A DNA stretch of 64,000 nt from contig OZ020611.1 in the NCBI GenBank assembly GCA_963971575.1, positions 225,114,260-225,178,259 on the forward strand, written 5' to 3'. Shown here piece by piece: positions 14,446 through 25,775 of this stretch. Both the position numbers and the translations under genes were made by a program. The notes beneath the pieces are model-generated. The model saw nothing but the letters and a program-made list of their open reading frames with translations, made no database searches and had not been told where the DNA came from. This DNA is from Liopterus haemorrhoidalis (lineage: Eukaryota > Arthropoda > Insecta > Coleoptera > Dytiscidae). Position 1 is the stretch's first letter, and each line of letters opens with the position of its first letter.

Positions 14446-14977
14446 TAGTCGGATTGCTGATAAGTGACTGTTACATGTATGTATCAAGTAATGCATTCAT
14501 ATAATAATCTAGTTACCATTTTTCAGCGATTTTAAAAATGTTTTTTGTTATTTGTTTTAACTGTCAGTGTCTGGTAATAAATATTAATTAAAATACGGCT
14601 TGCGGCCAATTATTAAATTCACAAACTTTAATTTTAAATCTGCTGGAATAAACAACAAGTTATAATCTAAAATTTACGTATGATTATAAATTTTTCCTTA
14701 TTTATAATTATAACCTTAAAATCAATAATTTTGTTTGTTTGAGTACTGCTGTAAATTTATTTTCGCGCTCTAATTAGTAAAGATATCTACGAATCTTGCC
14801 ATTTCTTTCTAATGTTTTGTTTTTTATTCAAATAATTTGGAAGGTTAGTTGTCAACTTGCGTCACTATACGTTACTATGGGTATGCAAATAATTATAACG
14901 ATATAGACAGAGAAAGCATATAGTATTGAATATCGATACTTGTAGCAACGAACAGTCACTTATCAGCAATCCGACTA
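14446..14977 (-). mobile_element. TAGTCGG MITE copy B (532 bp), inverted
   Basis: Same ends as copy A, TA duplicated; the empty site is at about 26488. The interior is the reverse complement of copy A, so the two copies could form a very long hairpin with a loop of about 240 bp. Confidence 0.92.
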
Positions 14978-15001
14978 TATAATAGGGATGACGTTCTAAA
15001 C

Positions 15002-15765
15002 CAGTGGTTCTCAAACTTATTTGGCCTACCGCCCCCTTTTCAGAAAAAAATTACTCGGCGCCTCCTGGAAATCTACATTCTTTAAATAAACAAACAGAAA
15101 GATATATGTATGTATATTTCTACCTACGTTTTAAAATGTAGTAAAGAAAGATGTTGTAAATAAGACACCTTGGAACTTGAAATTAAAAATTATTTATTAA
15201 AATCATATTCTCATCTAATCAGAAGGATGAACCTGGTGCGCTGCTATCAATGTATCAATCCTCGGCTCTATTTTTGTCAGCAGTATTCTTAAATCACCGC
15301 GATTAGCTATTTGCAGTCGGTTTATTTTATTTTTTTAATAGATTTGTGATCGCACTGAACCCACGTTCCACTAAATATGACGAAGAAAATGCAATTAACA
15401 ACTTTTGTATTATAGCCCATAACCCAGGATAAGCTGTAGGAATCTGCTTTTGCAGCCAGAACTGTTGGTAGTCGTCTTTGAATTTAAATTTCAATTCGTA
15501 ATTTGTTGTTACTTCCATTAGTTCTTCTTGCAATTTTGGAGTGTTTTCATTTGAAAAAGGATCCAAAACCCAACCGGGTATGTTCATTTTAAAAATATCT
15601 TCAAATCGTTAGTTTAAGTCAGAATGGAGAGCATCCAAGTGTTGACAATAGGTAAGCAAGTCTTCATCATTTTCAATGCCCCTAAATGCACCGAGGCTAC
15701 TATCGCCCCCCTAGATCGTTCCAACGCCCCCCAGGGGGCGGTATCGCCCACTTTGAGAATCACTG
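15002..15765 (-). mobile_element. hAT element with transposase C-terminal fragment
   Basis: Ends CAGTGGTTCTCAAAC and TTTGAGAATCACTG, exact 8-bp duplication TTCTAAAC (14994-15001, 15766-15773). Frame 15327-15587 (minus) reads ELKFKFKDDYQQFWLQKQIP then AFSSSYLVERGFSAITNLL, the hAT dimerisation domain of the ZBED5-like type. The rest of the transposase is deleted. Confidence 0.93.
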
Positions 15766-16129
15766 TTCTAAACCAATCCGAAGCAAGGACAAACAGATCC
15801 TATCTTCTTACACACATTTTTCTAAGGTGACATAGATCATAGGAGTAATTATTATTATTAGTGTTTTGTTTTTATTGACGGAAGCTTACTATGCAAAATC
15901 AGTTTTCATTTGTGTGAAATCAATTTCTTTAATGTGAAATTATATTTCATTTGTGTGAAGTCAGTTTTCTTTAATGTGAAACTATATTTCATTTGTGTGA
16001 AGTCAGTTTTCGTTAATGTGAAATTATATTTCGTAAGTGTGAAATGAGTTTTCGTTAATGTGAAATTATATTTCATAAGTGTGAAATCATACTGTAAAAG
16101 GTATAGTTGCCGCGGTACTATCTCGATCA

Positions 16130-16560
16130 GACCGGGGAATCCGAGCCGATCAGACCGGAGAATCCTAGGCTTAAAATAGTTAATTCAGCGCCAAAAAAGA
16201 AAACTGAATACGTTATCGTTATCTGACAAAGTGAGGTTGATAAGTGAAATTGGCTAAACCAGGGATTAGACTGCTACAACGGTACAAAATTGACAAAGGT
16301 ATAAAAAAGAAAAAGGAGATTATCGCAAACTTTGGGATTCCTCCAAGTCCACTTTCTACAATTATAAAAAGAACGCGAAGAAATTCTGAAGAAAGCCGAA
16401 AATGGTATAACCAATGATCACAAAAGTTTCAAAACCTGTACTTACGAAGGCATCAACAAAGTTTTTTGAGAGACTGGTTTAAAATGACTCGCAATAGGAA
16501 TGTGTTAATGTCTGGGCCATTTATTAGAAAAAAAGGTGCTTTCTTTTGCTGAGGGACACA
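16130..16560 (+). pseudogene. pogo/Tigger-type transposase N-terminal relic
   Basis: Plus-strand reading in broken frames gives KKKKEIIANFGIPPSPLSTI then WFKMTRNRNVLMSGPFI, matching the paired helix-turn-helix (Psq then CENP-B-like DNA-binding) order of pogo transposases. No DDE domain follows. No terminal repeats were identified. Confidence 0.6.
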
Positions 16561-18060
16561 CTGCATTCGTCGCTTGTAGGTTGGCTGCATAGGAATGTAC
16601 ATGGGTTGGATGTAGAGGAATATACAAGGGTCAATGAGTTGTACTAGTATACCAACTTTTTATGTTCAGCAGTTTGGCTACAATTTCTATACAGACAGAC
16701 CATACGTTATAAGGGTTTTTGTTGGTCATAAAACTTTAGAAAAGGTAAAATAGAATCGTGTGGGTAGAGTTAGAGATAGAAAAAGAGACAGAGATAGAGA
16801 GAGATTATTAAAAGAATTTCTGTTATCAATAAAAATACGCGCAGTACCATTGATAGGATTGTAATATTAAGACGAACTGTCTAATTTATCAGTAACTGAC
16901 GATAAGAGTATAAAAAAAATGCAATGACTAATTTCCTTTGTTTTTGAATTGTGATGCATTGAAAGTATTAATAAATTTAATCAGGGCTGGCTCAAGGGTT
17001 TAGCTCAAACGCCTCTAGGCCAATATTTCTAATAGACCATATTATTCAGCATGTTGTTTTTAATTTTATTTTGGAAGCATAAAGCCTCATTCAGAGCTCT
17101 TTAAATTAACAGGTTGTAGACTGTTCTTTGTTAGCTGCTATGCTAGCTTCTTTGGTAGCTTTGTTATGTTTCTATGCATTGTTTTAACGTGGTACGTTCA
17201 TAGCAAGTTAGAAATTAATATGTTACGAATAGACCGCCATCTGTGTTTTTTGAAACCAACTACTCTGCTTCGTAAAATGTTTTATATGTATTATCGTTCT
17301 TATAATTCTGTTGTCTTAGATTTTAACTACCTAATTACCTAAATTGTTCATATTTACTGTCCGTCTTTGTAATTTTGAGCAAGATTTGTTAATGATGGCA
17401 TTATGTTAGGTTATGTGCAGACATTCGATAACTACGGTGTCACTGATAGAATGAGATAGCCAATGTGTTTATATGTCTGTCTAATTAAAACCTCTCACTA
17501 GCTGTAAGTTTAGAAAATTATGCATAATCTACAACGAACAACGTATTGAATTTAGAAGTCTGAACGGTTTCACCTCTTACCAAATGTCAAACTTTTAGTG
17601 ACAGTAAACAGTTTATAAGATACAGTGTATAAGCTATTGATTTAAGAGCTCTGCAAAAATTTGCTTATTCATCCAGGCTCTTTTCATTTGATAACCTACT
17701 CAAATTTTACAAAAAATATGCTTCATTAAATACATATTTGTTTATATATACAGTTCCTACAATACAAACAGACAGACAGAGTGACGTTGTGATGATCGGT
17801 CGTCCGTTTGCACACTTTTTCGACAGAACACTTTTTCGTAAGTTTCTACTTCTAGGGGACGAGAGGGCGAATTTCGCATGATTTTCGCAGCCTTTTAAAT
17901 TGCCGTAAAAAATATTGTATACAACACGTAAGAAATATGGGTCGTTACGTTACGTGACCAGACATACCCGCACTAGAAGAATACTCATGCGAAAATTGCT
18001 CACAAAAAGGTGCGCTTAGCAGAGCCGCTGTAAGGAAAACTTGTGCTAGGGGCAAAACTG
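16561..18060. other. AT-rich intronic DNA, nothing recognised
   Basis: About 1.5 kb in intron 1 of gene 1 with stops in all frames and no terminal repeats or tandem units that I can see, apart from a short GAGAGA-like stretch near 16760-16800. Confidence 0.5.
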
Positions 18061-18061
18061 T

Positions 18062-18190
18062 GTTTTGCCGCCCTTGGCAAAAAAAAGGTGGTCCTCACTT
18101 CCCAAAATCCAAGTAATGAGCAAAAAAAAGGTTCTCACCTCCCAAAATCCAAATGATGAGCAAAAAAAAGGTCCTCACCTTATTCGAAAA
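18062..18190 (+). repeat. Three-copy minisatellite, about 43 bp unit
   Basis: Units of the form AAAAAAAGGTCCTCACCTCC followed by CAAAATCCAAATGATGAGC, repeated three times, the last shortened. It lies just outside a GACA-tailed repeat. Confidence 0.8.
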
Positions 18191-18366
18191 AAAATTTTTT
18201 TTTCGACCTTTAAATATTTTTCCTATGTGCGGGTCAAAGAGTTGTATAAGCATGCCAAATTTCAACTCTCTAAGTTTAGCCGTTTAGCTACAATTTTTAC
18301 CGAACAGACAGACAGGCGACAAAATGACGGTATAAGGGTTTTTTGATCATACGTACAAAACCCTGA
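18186..18366 (+). repeat. GTCT-family repeat, fragment
   Basis: Carries GTTGTATAAGCATGCCAAAT, then a GACAGACAGAC tract, then GACGGTATAAGGGTTTTTTG. The same order appears in inverse at 19572-19800 and 37537-37740 and in the same orientation at 32150-32310. Confidence 0.8.
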
Positions 18367-18514
18367 AAATGGTATTTAAGATAACAATAATATAAGAAAA
18401 CACACATTTTTTGGGGTATTTACAAAATATACTTTCAAAATTATTAGAAAAATACATCAGAAAAAAAAACTAGCAAAAATGTAAGAAATAATGTAGAAAT
18501 CCAATTATCTTAGC

Positions 18515-18690
18515 AATCTTTTTGGCCATGTGAGGATTTACAAAAGTGGGTAATTTCCTGTGTGAGCATTTTTCAGTGTGAGCAATATTCGTGTGAGCAC
18601 TTATGTGCGTTATTTTCGGTGTGGGGAATTTTCTGTGAGCATAATTCCGTGTGAGGAGTTTTCGTGTAAGCATTCTTCTTGTGAGGATAT
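18515..18690 (+). repeat. Minisatellite with GTGTGAGCATTTTTC units
   Basis: About ten degenerate units of 14-17 bp (GTGTGAGCA plus a T-rich spacer). The minus-strand frame through it is a repeat artefact. A similar motif set occurs at 58075-58175. Confidence 0.75.
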
Positions 18691-18860
18691 GTCACCGAAT
18701 CGTTACTTTAATCATGTTCCCTTCGTTCGTTTTGTAAATTTCACATTCGTAAAATAAAGACTATAATTTCCTTACTTGATGCATAAATAGCTATTTTTTT
18801 AAAGTGTTGTGCACGTAACTTCCGCAGAAGAAACTTCGTACTTAAAGTAATTAAACTTAC

Positions 18861-18930
18861 CATCTGAATACACGGAAGGTATCCAAATTAGAGCAATAAA
18901 ATAACAAAATATGTATTTTTTATTGCCCAT
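18861..18930 (-). CDS. Gene 1 exon 1: signal peptide
   Basis: First coding exon of gene 1: ATG at 18930, 23 codons plus one base, then a GTAAGT donor. It encodes a short basic start (MGNKK), a hydrophobic core (FCYFIALIWI) and a small-residue region ending VYSD, a typical secretory signal peptide. The phase-1 end joins in frame to the phase-1 start of 8138-8272. Gene 3 exon 1 has the same length class (25 codons plus one base) and the same donor. No promoter was identified upstream. Confidence 0.72.
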
Positions 18931-19246
18931 TTTATCACATATTTTACAAAATACACTTAACACTGAACTTTATATTGAATATAATAGCAGAAAATACTAA
19001 ATGACATATGCTTGATAACTTTTATCATTTGATTAACTTGGATATTACTATCACTCTTCAATATGTTTAATCTTATCACTTAATATTTGTCATATATTAT
19101 CACCTTATCATGCAGAATCTAACATAATTTTATGTACATCGTATTATGAGTAGAGACCAATTCTGTATGGAAACTAATTTAGCTTAAGCTTCAATGCCCC
19201 GCATTGTAACGGGCCCCACAATCAAACCAAAATTAAATAAATGCGT

Positions 19247-19560
19247 TGTACAGTGGCGCAGCCAAGAAGGGGGGGGCGACGGGCCTGGGCCCCTCCCAGG
19301 ACCAGCAGATTACACGGCACTGCTCGGGAAGTTGAAGATAAATTTGTTAACCACAACTAGTGGCGCAGCCAAGGGGGGCCGACGGGACTGGGCCCCTCCC
19401 AGGACCAGCAGATTACACGGCGCTGCTCAGGGAGTTGAAGATAAATGTGTTAACTAGACCCAGTGGCGCAGCAAAGGGGAGGGGCGACGGGCCAGGGCCT
19501 CTCCCAGGACCAGTAGATTACACGCCGCTGCTCGGAGAGTTGAAGATAAAATTTGTTAAC
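19247..19560 (+). repeat. Three tandem 105-bp units with GTGGCGCAGCCA
   Basis: Each unit starts AGTGGCGCAGC, has a G-rich run, GGGCCTGGGCC-type text and AGGACCAGCAGATTACACG, then GTTGAAGATAAA. The opening resembles a hAT terminal repeat, so the array may be head-to-tail hAT ends. Confidence 0.85.
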
Positions 19561-19571
19561 CACAACAGTAG

Positions 19572-19627
19572 TTAATTTTTAGGGTTTTGTAGGTCTGACC
19601 AAAAAACCCTTATACCGTCATTTTGTC

Positions 19628-19705
<78 letters not shown>

Positions 19706-20535
19706 TCGGTAAAAATTGTAGCCAAACGGCTAAACCTAGAGAGTTGAAATTTAGCATGCTTATACAACTCTTTGATCCGCACATAGGAAAAATACTAAAA
19801 CATCTAAGAAACATACCCCCCTAAAAATATAAACAAATATGTGCTTATCGAAAACAAAAATATTTTTTTTAAATTTTGAGTAGGGTATCAAATGAAAGCC
19901 CTTAGTACGTGGATTAACGATCAAATTTTTATTTTTGCAAAATACATTATTTTGATGCGATTTTTGCCAAAATTGTGCAAAAAACATTTTGTCCCACACC
20001 CTGTAGCCCAGATGGTTTAAACTAAAAATCTAAAAAAATTCTAAGTAATGTATTGCTGTGAACCGAAATAGTACAACAGGAATTTTTGATCAGATTATGT
20101 TTTCGGAAAATAACGCATTTTTTGTGGTTTTTGGTTCACAAAGTACAAAAGTTATACCAATGTAAGACAATCACATGCAAGGCGTGCGATAGCGTAATGG
20201 GTTAGAGCACTGGTGTCGTAAGCTAAAATGCGCTGGAAACGAAGAGTTTCGAGTTCGAGTACGGAGTGAATTTTATTTTTTCTGTTTTTTTGTTTGCATT
20301 TTTATTATGTTGAAATTATTTTGTCAAAATTCTAGTTATATTTTGACAAATGTTGTATTTAATTTTTAACAGCGTAAATTTAATAACCAGTCTTATTATA
20401 TGATTAACAGACGATAAATTATTTTAAAAATATCGTTCATTTTGCCGTGATTACTACAAAGTAAAATTTTTCCTACACACTCAGCATACCGCCTTCACTT
20501 ATTATATACCTGCGAAACCCTGAAATGTGTGAATA
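19572..20535 (-). mobile_element. GTCT-family repeat, full copy, with internal tRNA-like segment
   Basis: About 960 bp between AGGGTTTTGTAGGTCTGACC and TATACCTGCGAAACCCTGAA, weak inverted ends (AGGGTTTYGYAGGT). It contains a GTCT tract (19628-19705), a long non-coding body and a tRNA-like segment at 20182-20268. Other long copies: 31360-32310 (opposite orientation) and 37537-38463. No coding frame; the class is not recognised. Confidence 0.65.
20182..20268 (+). ncRNA. tRNA-like segment inside GTCT-family repeat
   Basis: Contains an A-box-like TAGCGTAATGGGTTAGAGC and, 40 bp later, a B-box-like GAGTTCGAGTACG, in tRNA spacing with an extended middle. It does not fold as a good tRNA. It could be a pol III promoter of tRNA origin. 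The copy at 38118-38205 is nearly identical. Confidence 0.45.
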
Positions 20536-20989
20536 TTCACACTTCACATCAATTTTTAAATTACTTCATTGTAAACAATATTGGCAATTTTTATTTATTA
20601 TTTTTTTCGTATAAATAAACATTTTTTTAAGATTGCCTACTCTTGATAAAGTGACACAATTATTGTTCAAGTGAAAATACCACTTTCCAAATATGCTCCA
20701 ACGAATTATATGAAGGGGAGCGTTGATCCTTTTCCCCCCTGATACATCGACTAAAACATTCGCCCAGTCAAATGATAAAACTGTTTAGATTTAGAGAACT
20801 GTACATAAGTAAGAAAAATATTGAGACTTCAAAATTATATCCCGCGAAAAATATAAATAAATATGTATTTATCGAAGAAAAATCAAGTGAACGTTTTTGA
20901 TACATGGATTAGCAATTACATTTTTTTATCAACAAATAATGGAATTATTATTTGATATAAACATCAATATCCAACAGCAGGGGTGCCGA

Positions 20990-21262
20990 ACTTATTTGGG
21001 TCGCAGTCTATTTTATATACAAAATGATAAGCAGTGACGGAACTTTAAATATCCCGAAGGGTTTCTTGAAAAGGGGAAGAGAGTATATTTTACATTTTTA
21101 AATATATTTTTCCCCTAAATAAGCTTTTGTGCTAAGCTAAAGTGCTTTTGATTACCGCTTCAAGGGCCACAAAAAAATAAGGTGGAGGGCCGTATGCGGC
21201 CCGCGCGCCCTCGAAATTTGATTCGGCCCTCCCCAAGACAAAATCCTGGCTGCGCCACTGGC
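20990..21262. mobile_element. hAT-end fragments
   Basis: AGGGGTGCCGAACTTATTTG at 20982 resembles one hAT terminus, and GGCTGCGCCACTGGCG at 21249 another. The GC-rich stretch 21180-21262 matches neither flank. Probably two truncated hAT pieces. Confidence 0.4.
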
Positions 21263-21604
21263 GTTGTATAAATAAATATCTCAAAAATAGTAGCTTGCGC
21301 CGCATTCCTAGAGTTACCAGATGTAAAACTGAAAAAGGAGGACATTTAGCATTCAAATGGAGGAAAATGAGTGGAAAAGGAGGCACCAAAATTTAAAAAA
21401 TAAAGATAATGATGTGTAAGTCAGCTGTACTCTTGTACAGTAGTGATTCATAAAAATAATTATGAAAAATAATTCTTATTCGCATAAAAAAAAAAAAAAC
21501 AATTTTCTTAGATATTCATAAATTAAGGCATATCATCATATAATATAATAAGCCAGTTCCACCGTTCTACAGTTCTGTCCGAAACGGATCGTCTAACCTC
21601 GGTT

Positions 21605-22108
21605 TTTTTCGACGACATAAACAAGAAATTCTCGACATTCCTATATGTTTTGACTGATATGAACAATATTATGCAGATTTATTTTCTAAGAATCTATGAA
21701 TATAATTACATACAGAATTTTCTAGGGTTTCGTAGGCATAAACAAGAAACTCTAGATACTTCTATATGCTTTGACCGATATAAACAATATTTTGCAGATT
21801 TATTTTCTGAGAAACTGCGGATAAAATAACATTTAGAAATGTCAAGGGTTTCGTAGTCTTAAACAAGAAACTCTAGACTCCTATATGCTTTGACCGATAT
21901 GAACAATTAATTGAAGAATTATTCTCTAAGAATGTGGAGATAAAATAACATATAGAAATATAGGGTTCCGTAGACATAAACGAGAAACTCTAAACACTCC
22001 TATAACCTTTGACTGATATGAACAATATTTTGCAGATTTATTCTCTAAGAATCTACGAATATAAATACATACAGAAATATCTAGTATTTTATAGACAAAA
22101 ACAAGAAA
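21605..22108 (+). repeat. Satellite of about 120-bp units (four to five copies), left part
   Basis: Units contain AAACAAGAAACTCTAGAC, CTATATGCTTTGACCGATAT, GAACAATATTTTGCAGATTT and TAGGGTTTCGTAGACATA. The array is cut by the hAT at 22117 and resumes at 23883-23935. Confidence 0.88.
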
Positions 22109-22116
22109 CTCTAGAC

Positions 22117-23874
22117 CAGTGGCGGCTGGTCTATAGGTGCTGCAGAGCTGCAGAAAAGCCCATAAATATAGTAAAAATATATTTTTTAAATTATTATTTA
22201 TATTGCATAATATTTGAAAGATTTTTGGATTTATATGAGTATCAACTAGTTGTATTCTGGAAAAGGCATTGTATCTGTAACGCAACGAAAGACAGCACGT
22301 AGTTTTAGTATCTTTCGAACGAAAATTTCAATGAATGGCTTTTGAGCTGCAAGATCGTGCAGATCAAATTGTCACGTGTTGTCAATAGCAGATTATTTGT
22401 TGTGCTCAGCGCTGATATTTCGTTCTTATATTTTAATGATTATTTTAGTGAATGAGTTTAATGTGTAAAAATTTAACGTTTAGTAGATAAAAATGGATGT
22501 GAATTTTAATTTAAATAAGGAACGTCTTAAAACAGAACTTTCTATAATATATTCAAATAGCGAATGCAGAAAAATATGTGACGCTGTATCTTTCCTAAAA
22601 TTTATAATTTTAAATAATTTGGACGAATCGATGACGGAGACAAAGAATATCTTTGAAATTATTTTGCAATGGTCCAATATTAAGTGCTGTTGCACTGAGT
22701 CTAGTTAATAGAGCCAAAGTTATTTGTTCTTCTAAAAGGCTTCTAAAAGTTGAATTGAAGAACATCCGTTCCACCTTTCAGGATAATGGCTACAGTCATA
22801 AAATTATTACTGATGCTATCAATCATAAGAAAGATGACGCACCTAGAACTGACGAAGTGAGATATGCCTCTATGCTCTATTATAAAGGAGTATCTGAGAA
22901 AATTGGTAAGATACTAAAGAAGGGAACTCTACATGTTAGGGTAAACGAGCATAAGAAAAAAGTTCAGCAGGTCGAAATTTACAGTTCCAAACTGGCTGAA
23001 CATGCTTGGGAAAATTAACACCATTTCCAATGGAAAGATGCTAAACCCTTAATGTATGAGGTAAACAAGTTCAAGAGAAAATTGAAAGAGTCTGCTTTGA
23101 TCGAAAACTCTGGAGATGCTGTCAGCCAAGCCAGCATAGAATTTCCTCAACTCTGGCTTTCCATTATTCAAAACAATCCTTTTAATCCTCAAGTCACTAA
23201 TCCGGTAACAAACAACTCATTACCACACAATAATATGACAAACCACCTTAATCCGGTCGTTAATCCTCCGCAGGTAGTCCCGTCCCTACCCATACCTGAT
23301 CCCAAGCACCCAACCAATAGAAACGCACCTATAACCTGCTCCCACTCTTACAATACTCGGTATAAAAACTCGAAGAAAACTGAAATGTTTATCACTTCTC
23401 GTGACGGAAACAGATTGTTGAGCAGTTTCCGAAACATCAGAATTTATTTTTTATATTACTCTTGAAGTATTATATCTTTTTGATACTAATACTCATTATA
23501 TTGTACTATTCTAGCCTAGTACTATCAGGGAGACAAAGAAATTGTTACAAATTCTTGTAACAACACCCAGGGTTACTGATGAAGCTGAACGTTGTTTTTC
23601 CACTCTAAAACGGATAAAAACTTTTCTCAGAAACTCTATGTGTGAAGACCGTCTTTCAGTGCTGTCAATAGAAAAAAAAAAATCATATCAACAATACCGT
23701 ACTTTACCGATAAAGTTATGGATAAATTTGCTGCTAAGAAAGACCGGCGTATTGCATGAATATACAAGAAATTGCATTAAGGGAAAAACGTAAGCATATA
23801 ATTTTTACTTTTATTGTTATTTTTTTCTTCTTCCTTGCAGAACATCCAAACATTTTTGTCACGAGCCGCCACTG
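22117..23874 (+). mobile_element. hAT (ZMYM1-like) element carrying Penelope-like sequence
   Basis: Ends CAGTGGCGGCTGGT and ACGAGCCGCCACTG with an exact 8-bp duplication CTCTAGAC (22109-22116, 23875-23882), inserted in a satellite unit. The last frame, 23542-23793, is the hAT dimerisation domain (TDEAERCFSTLKRIKTFLRN), as in ZMYM1-type insect transposases. The N-terminal part (22493-22680) is a short frame that may be the transposase start. The middle is Penelope-like. Confidence 0.9.
22690..23465 (+). pseudogene. Penelope-like element, C-terminal linker and GIY-YIG region
   Basis: Frames 22653-23018 and 23052-23465, separated by one stop, read LVNRAKVICSSKRLLKVELK, FQDNGYSHKIITDAI, then SSKLAEHAWEN, HHFQWKDAKPLMYEVN and KRKLKESALIENSGDAVSQA. 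This is the order found at the C-terminus of Penelope-like reverse transcriptases (after the RT, through the endonuclease). The end SHSYNTRYK also fits. Much of the RT and endonuclease is missing. Confidence 0.7.
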
Positions 23875-23935
23875 CTCTAGACACTCTTATATCTTTTGAC
23901 CGATGTGAATAATATTTTGCAGATTTATCCCCATA

Positions 23936-24097
23936 TAACACTGACCTTATTTTTTATTAACACGGTTATTTAAATTGATTTGAGATATTTAATACATTTT
24001 GGTAAATATGGTAAATTAATGTAAAAATAAATTATACGTTTTAAATTATCTTTATTTTGAAAAATGTAAATGTATTGCATTAGTAAAACTCGCCTTC
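23936..24097. other. AT-rich spacer, nothing recognised
   Basis: Short stretch between the satellite and the MITE pair. Confidence 0.45.
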
Positions 24098-24699
24098 ATA
24101 TAAGCTGTTCACTTTTGTAAGAACAAACTAAGAGGGAATTTTGTTTTCAATAGTTTGCACCTTTGAAGCTGTATGTCATATTGGTATTAAAAAATGTCAC
24201 TTTTTTAAAATGTCAATCCATTTGACATATGTCATAATGAAAAATTATATCTTAATTATAATGATCATAACCTTATCAACCTAAAGTCGGTTTTACAGCG
24301 TAAGGAATATTTTTAATTGAGATTTAAAGTCAGTAACACACCATAAAAGTAACCAAAATAACCAGATCTATAACCTGTTCACATTTGTAAGAACACACTA
24401 CATCTGGTTATTTTGGTTACTTTTATGGTGTGTTACTGACTTTAAATGTCAATTAAAAATATTCCTTACGCTGTAAAACCGACTTTAGGTTGATAAGGTT
24501 ATGATCATTATAATTAAGATATCATTTTTCATTATGACATATGTCAATTGGATCGACATTTTAAAAAAGTGACATTTTTTAATACCAACATGACATACAG
24601 CTTCAAAGCTGCAAACTATTGAAAACAAAATTCCCTCTTAGTTTGTTCTTACAAAAGTGAACTGCTTATACTGTGTTCTTACAAAAGTGAACTGCTTAT
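24098..24699. repeat. Two GTTCACTTTTGTAAG MITEs in head-to-head array (long palindrome)
   Basis: Left half reads inward from TATAAGCTGTTCACTTTTGT; right half ends AAAGTGAACTGCTTATA. The halves are near-perfect inverse copies of one roughly 300-bp MITE, so about 600 bp can fold back. The left copy lacks one end at 24365. An extra end copy lies at 24665-24699. Confidence 0.85.
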
Positions 24700-25024
24700 A
24701 AAAATTAATATATTTTACCAAGAATTACCGGCCGAGTTTGGTCATTCATATCAGCGCCACTAGGTAGCAACTTATTTATGTAATTTTAAATGTGTGTAAT
24801 AACATTGTTAATGTCCAAAAAGTTATATTTATTGGTCGAGTTCATCAATACCTATATCCTAGTATGAAAAAATAAACCAATTACTAACGTCCACAAAGAT
24901 ATGATAATTTGAAATTAAAAACTGTGTTTCTTCTGGAAAATTCTAAAGAAATATTTAATTTTTTAACGACGGAAACAATTTTATATATTTATTTACAAAA
25001 TTTAATCTGATCGAATATTCCTGG

Positions 25025-25326
25025 TATAAGCTGTTCACTTTTGTAAGAACACACTAGATCTGGTTATTTTGGTTACTTTTATGGTGTGTTACTGACTTTA
25101 AATGTCAATTAAAAATATTCGTTACGCTGTAAAACCGACTTTAGGTTGATAAGGTTATGATCATTATAAATAAGATATCATTTTTCATTATGACATCTGT
25201 CAAATGCATCGACATTTTAAAAAAGTGACATTTTTTAATACCAACATGACATACAGCTTCAAAGGTGCAAACTATTGAAAACAAAATTCCCTCTTAGTTT
25301 GTTCTTACAAAAGTGAACCGCTTATA
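25025..25326 (+). mobile_element. GTTCACTTTTGTAAG MITE, complete copy (302 bp)
   Basis: Ends TATAAGCTGTTCACTTTTGT and AAAAGTGAACCGCTTATA. Non-coding. TA target type by comparison with copies at 25746-28461 and 39631-40283. Confidence 0.88.
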
Positions 25327-25775
25327 AATGTGGCAAATATTTTTAAATATATATTTTCATATTTTTAAATCAACCCCTCTGGGCAAGTGCACTTTTCTGA
25401 GGGGTTGGTAATAGTTGTATATTGAATAGTGTGATGATTCACACTTCATAGCAGTTTTTACAGAATTAATGGTATTATGACATCTGTGAATAATGTTAAT
25501 AATTAATATATATTTTAGATAGATAGGTACCTACCTTATCATAATATCAAAACTGATATCTTATATTATTTAATACTAGGTGACGTGCCCATACTTTTAT
25601 TAGTTATTAGAAAATAATAAGTGAGATATTCCAAGCTTGTAGGTACCGCTCCTCATAGTATTCATCTTATTTGTACACCTAGTCTAGTCATAAATACTGT
25701 CAAAGTTTTAAATGAAATAATCAAATACTTTTAAAGCTTTTTTATTATAAGCTGTTCACTTTTGTAAGAACACAC

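Larger units (their letters stand above)
13241..15841. mobile_element. SWIM-family TA element, internally deleted copy with three nested inserts
   Basis: Ends TATGGTCTATTTCAAATTAG and the inverse of TATGATCTATGTCACCTTAG, both on TA. The non-nested sequence aligns with the left 740 bp and right 70 bp of 25776-27782. The coding middle is gone: the junction AAACCAATCCGAAGC fuses the two ends at a shared CCAAT. Inserts: two inverted MITE copies (13668-14208, 14446-14977) and a hAT (15002-15765). Confidence 0.85.
11941..16105 (-). mobile_element. IS630/Tc1/mariner-type element carrying a broken transposase and nested inserts
   Basis: Left end TATACCTTTTAAAGTATG and right end CATACTGTAAAAGGTATA are inverted repeats starting with the TA target. 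Both ends continue into arrays of GTGTGAAAT / CATTAACGAAAA words (11955-12070 and 15900-16090). The transposase lies at 12150-13215. A SWIM-family element (13241-15841) is inserted just upstream of the transposase start. The host element is therefore the oldest layer of this nest. Confidence 0.85.

Noticed and set aside
19572..19814. Frame with repeated Asp-Arg-Gln-Thr
   Set aside because: Translation of the GTCT tract of a repeat; similar at 37538-37744 and 18065-18346.
22009..22302. Overlapping frames on both strands near 22 kb
   Set aside because: They cross the satellite/hAT junction and carry no family motifs.
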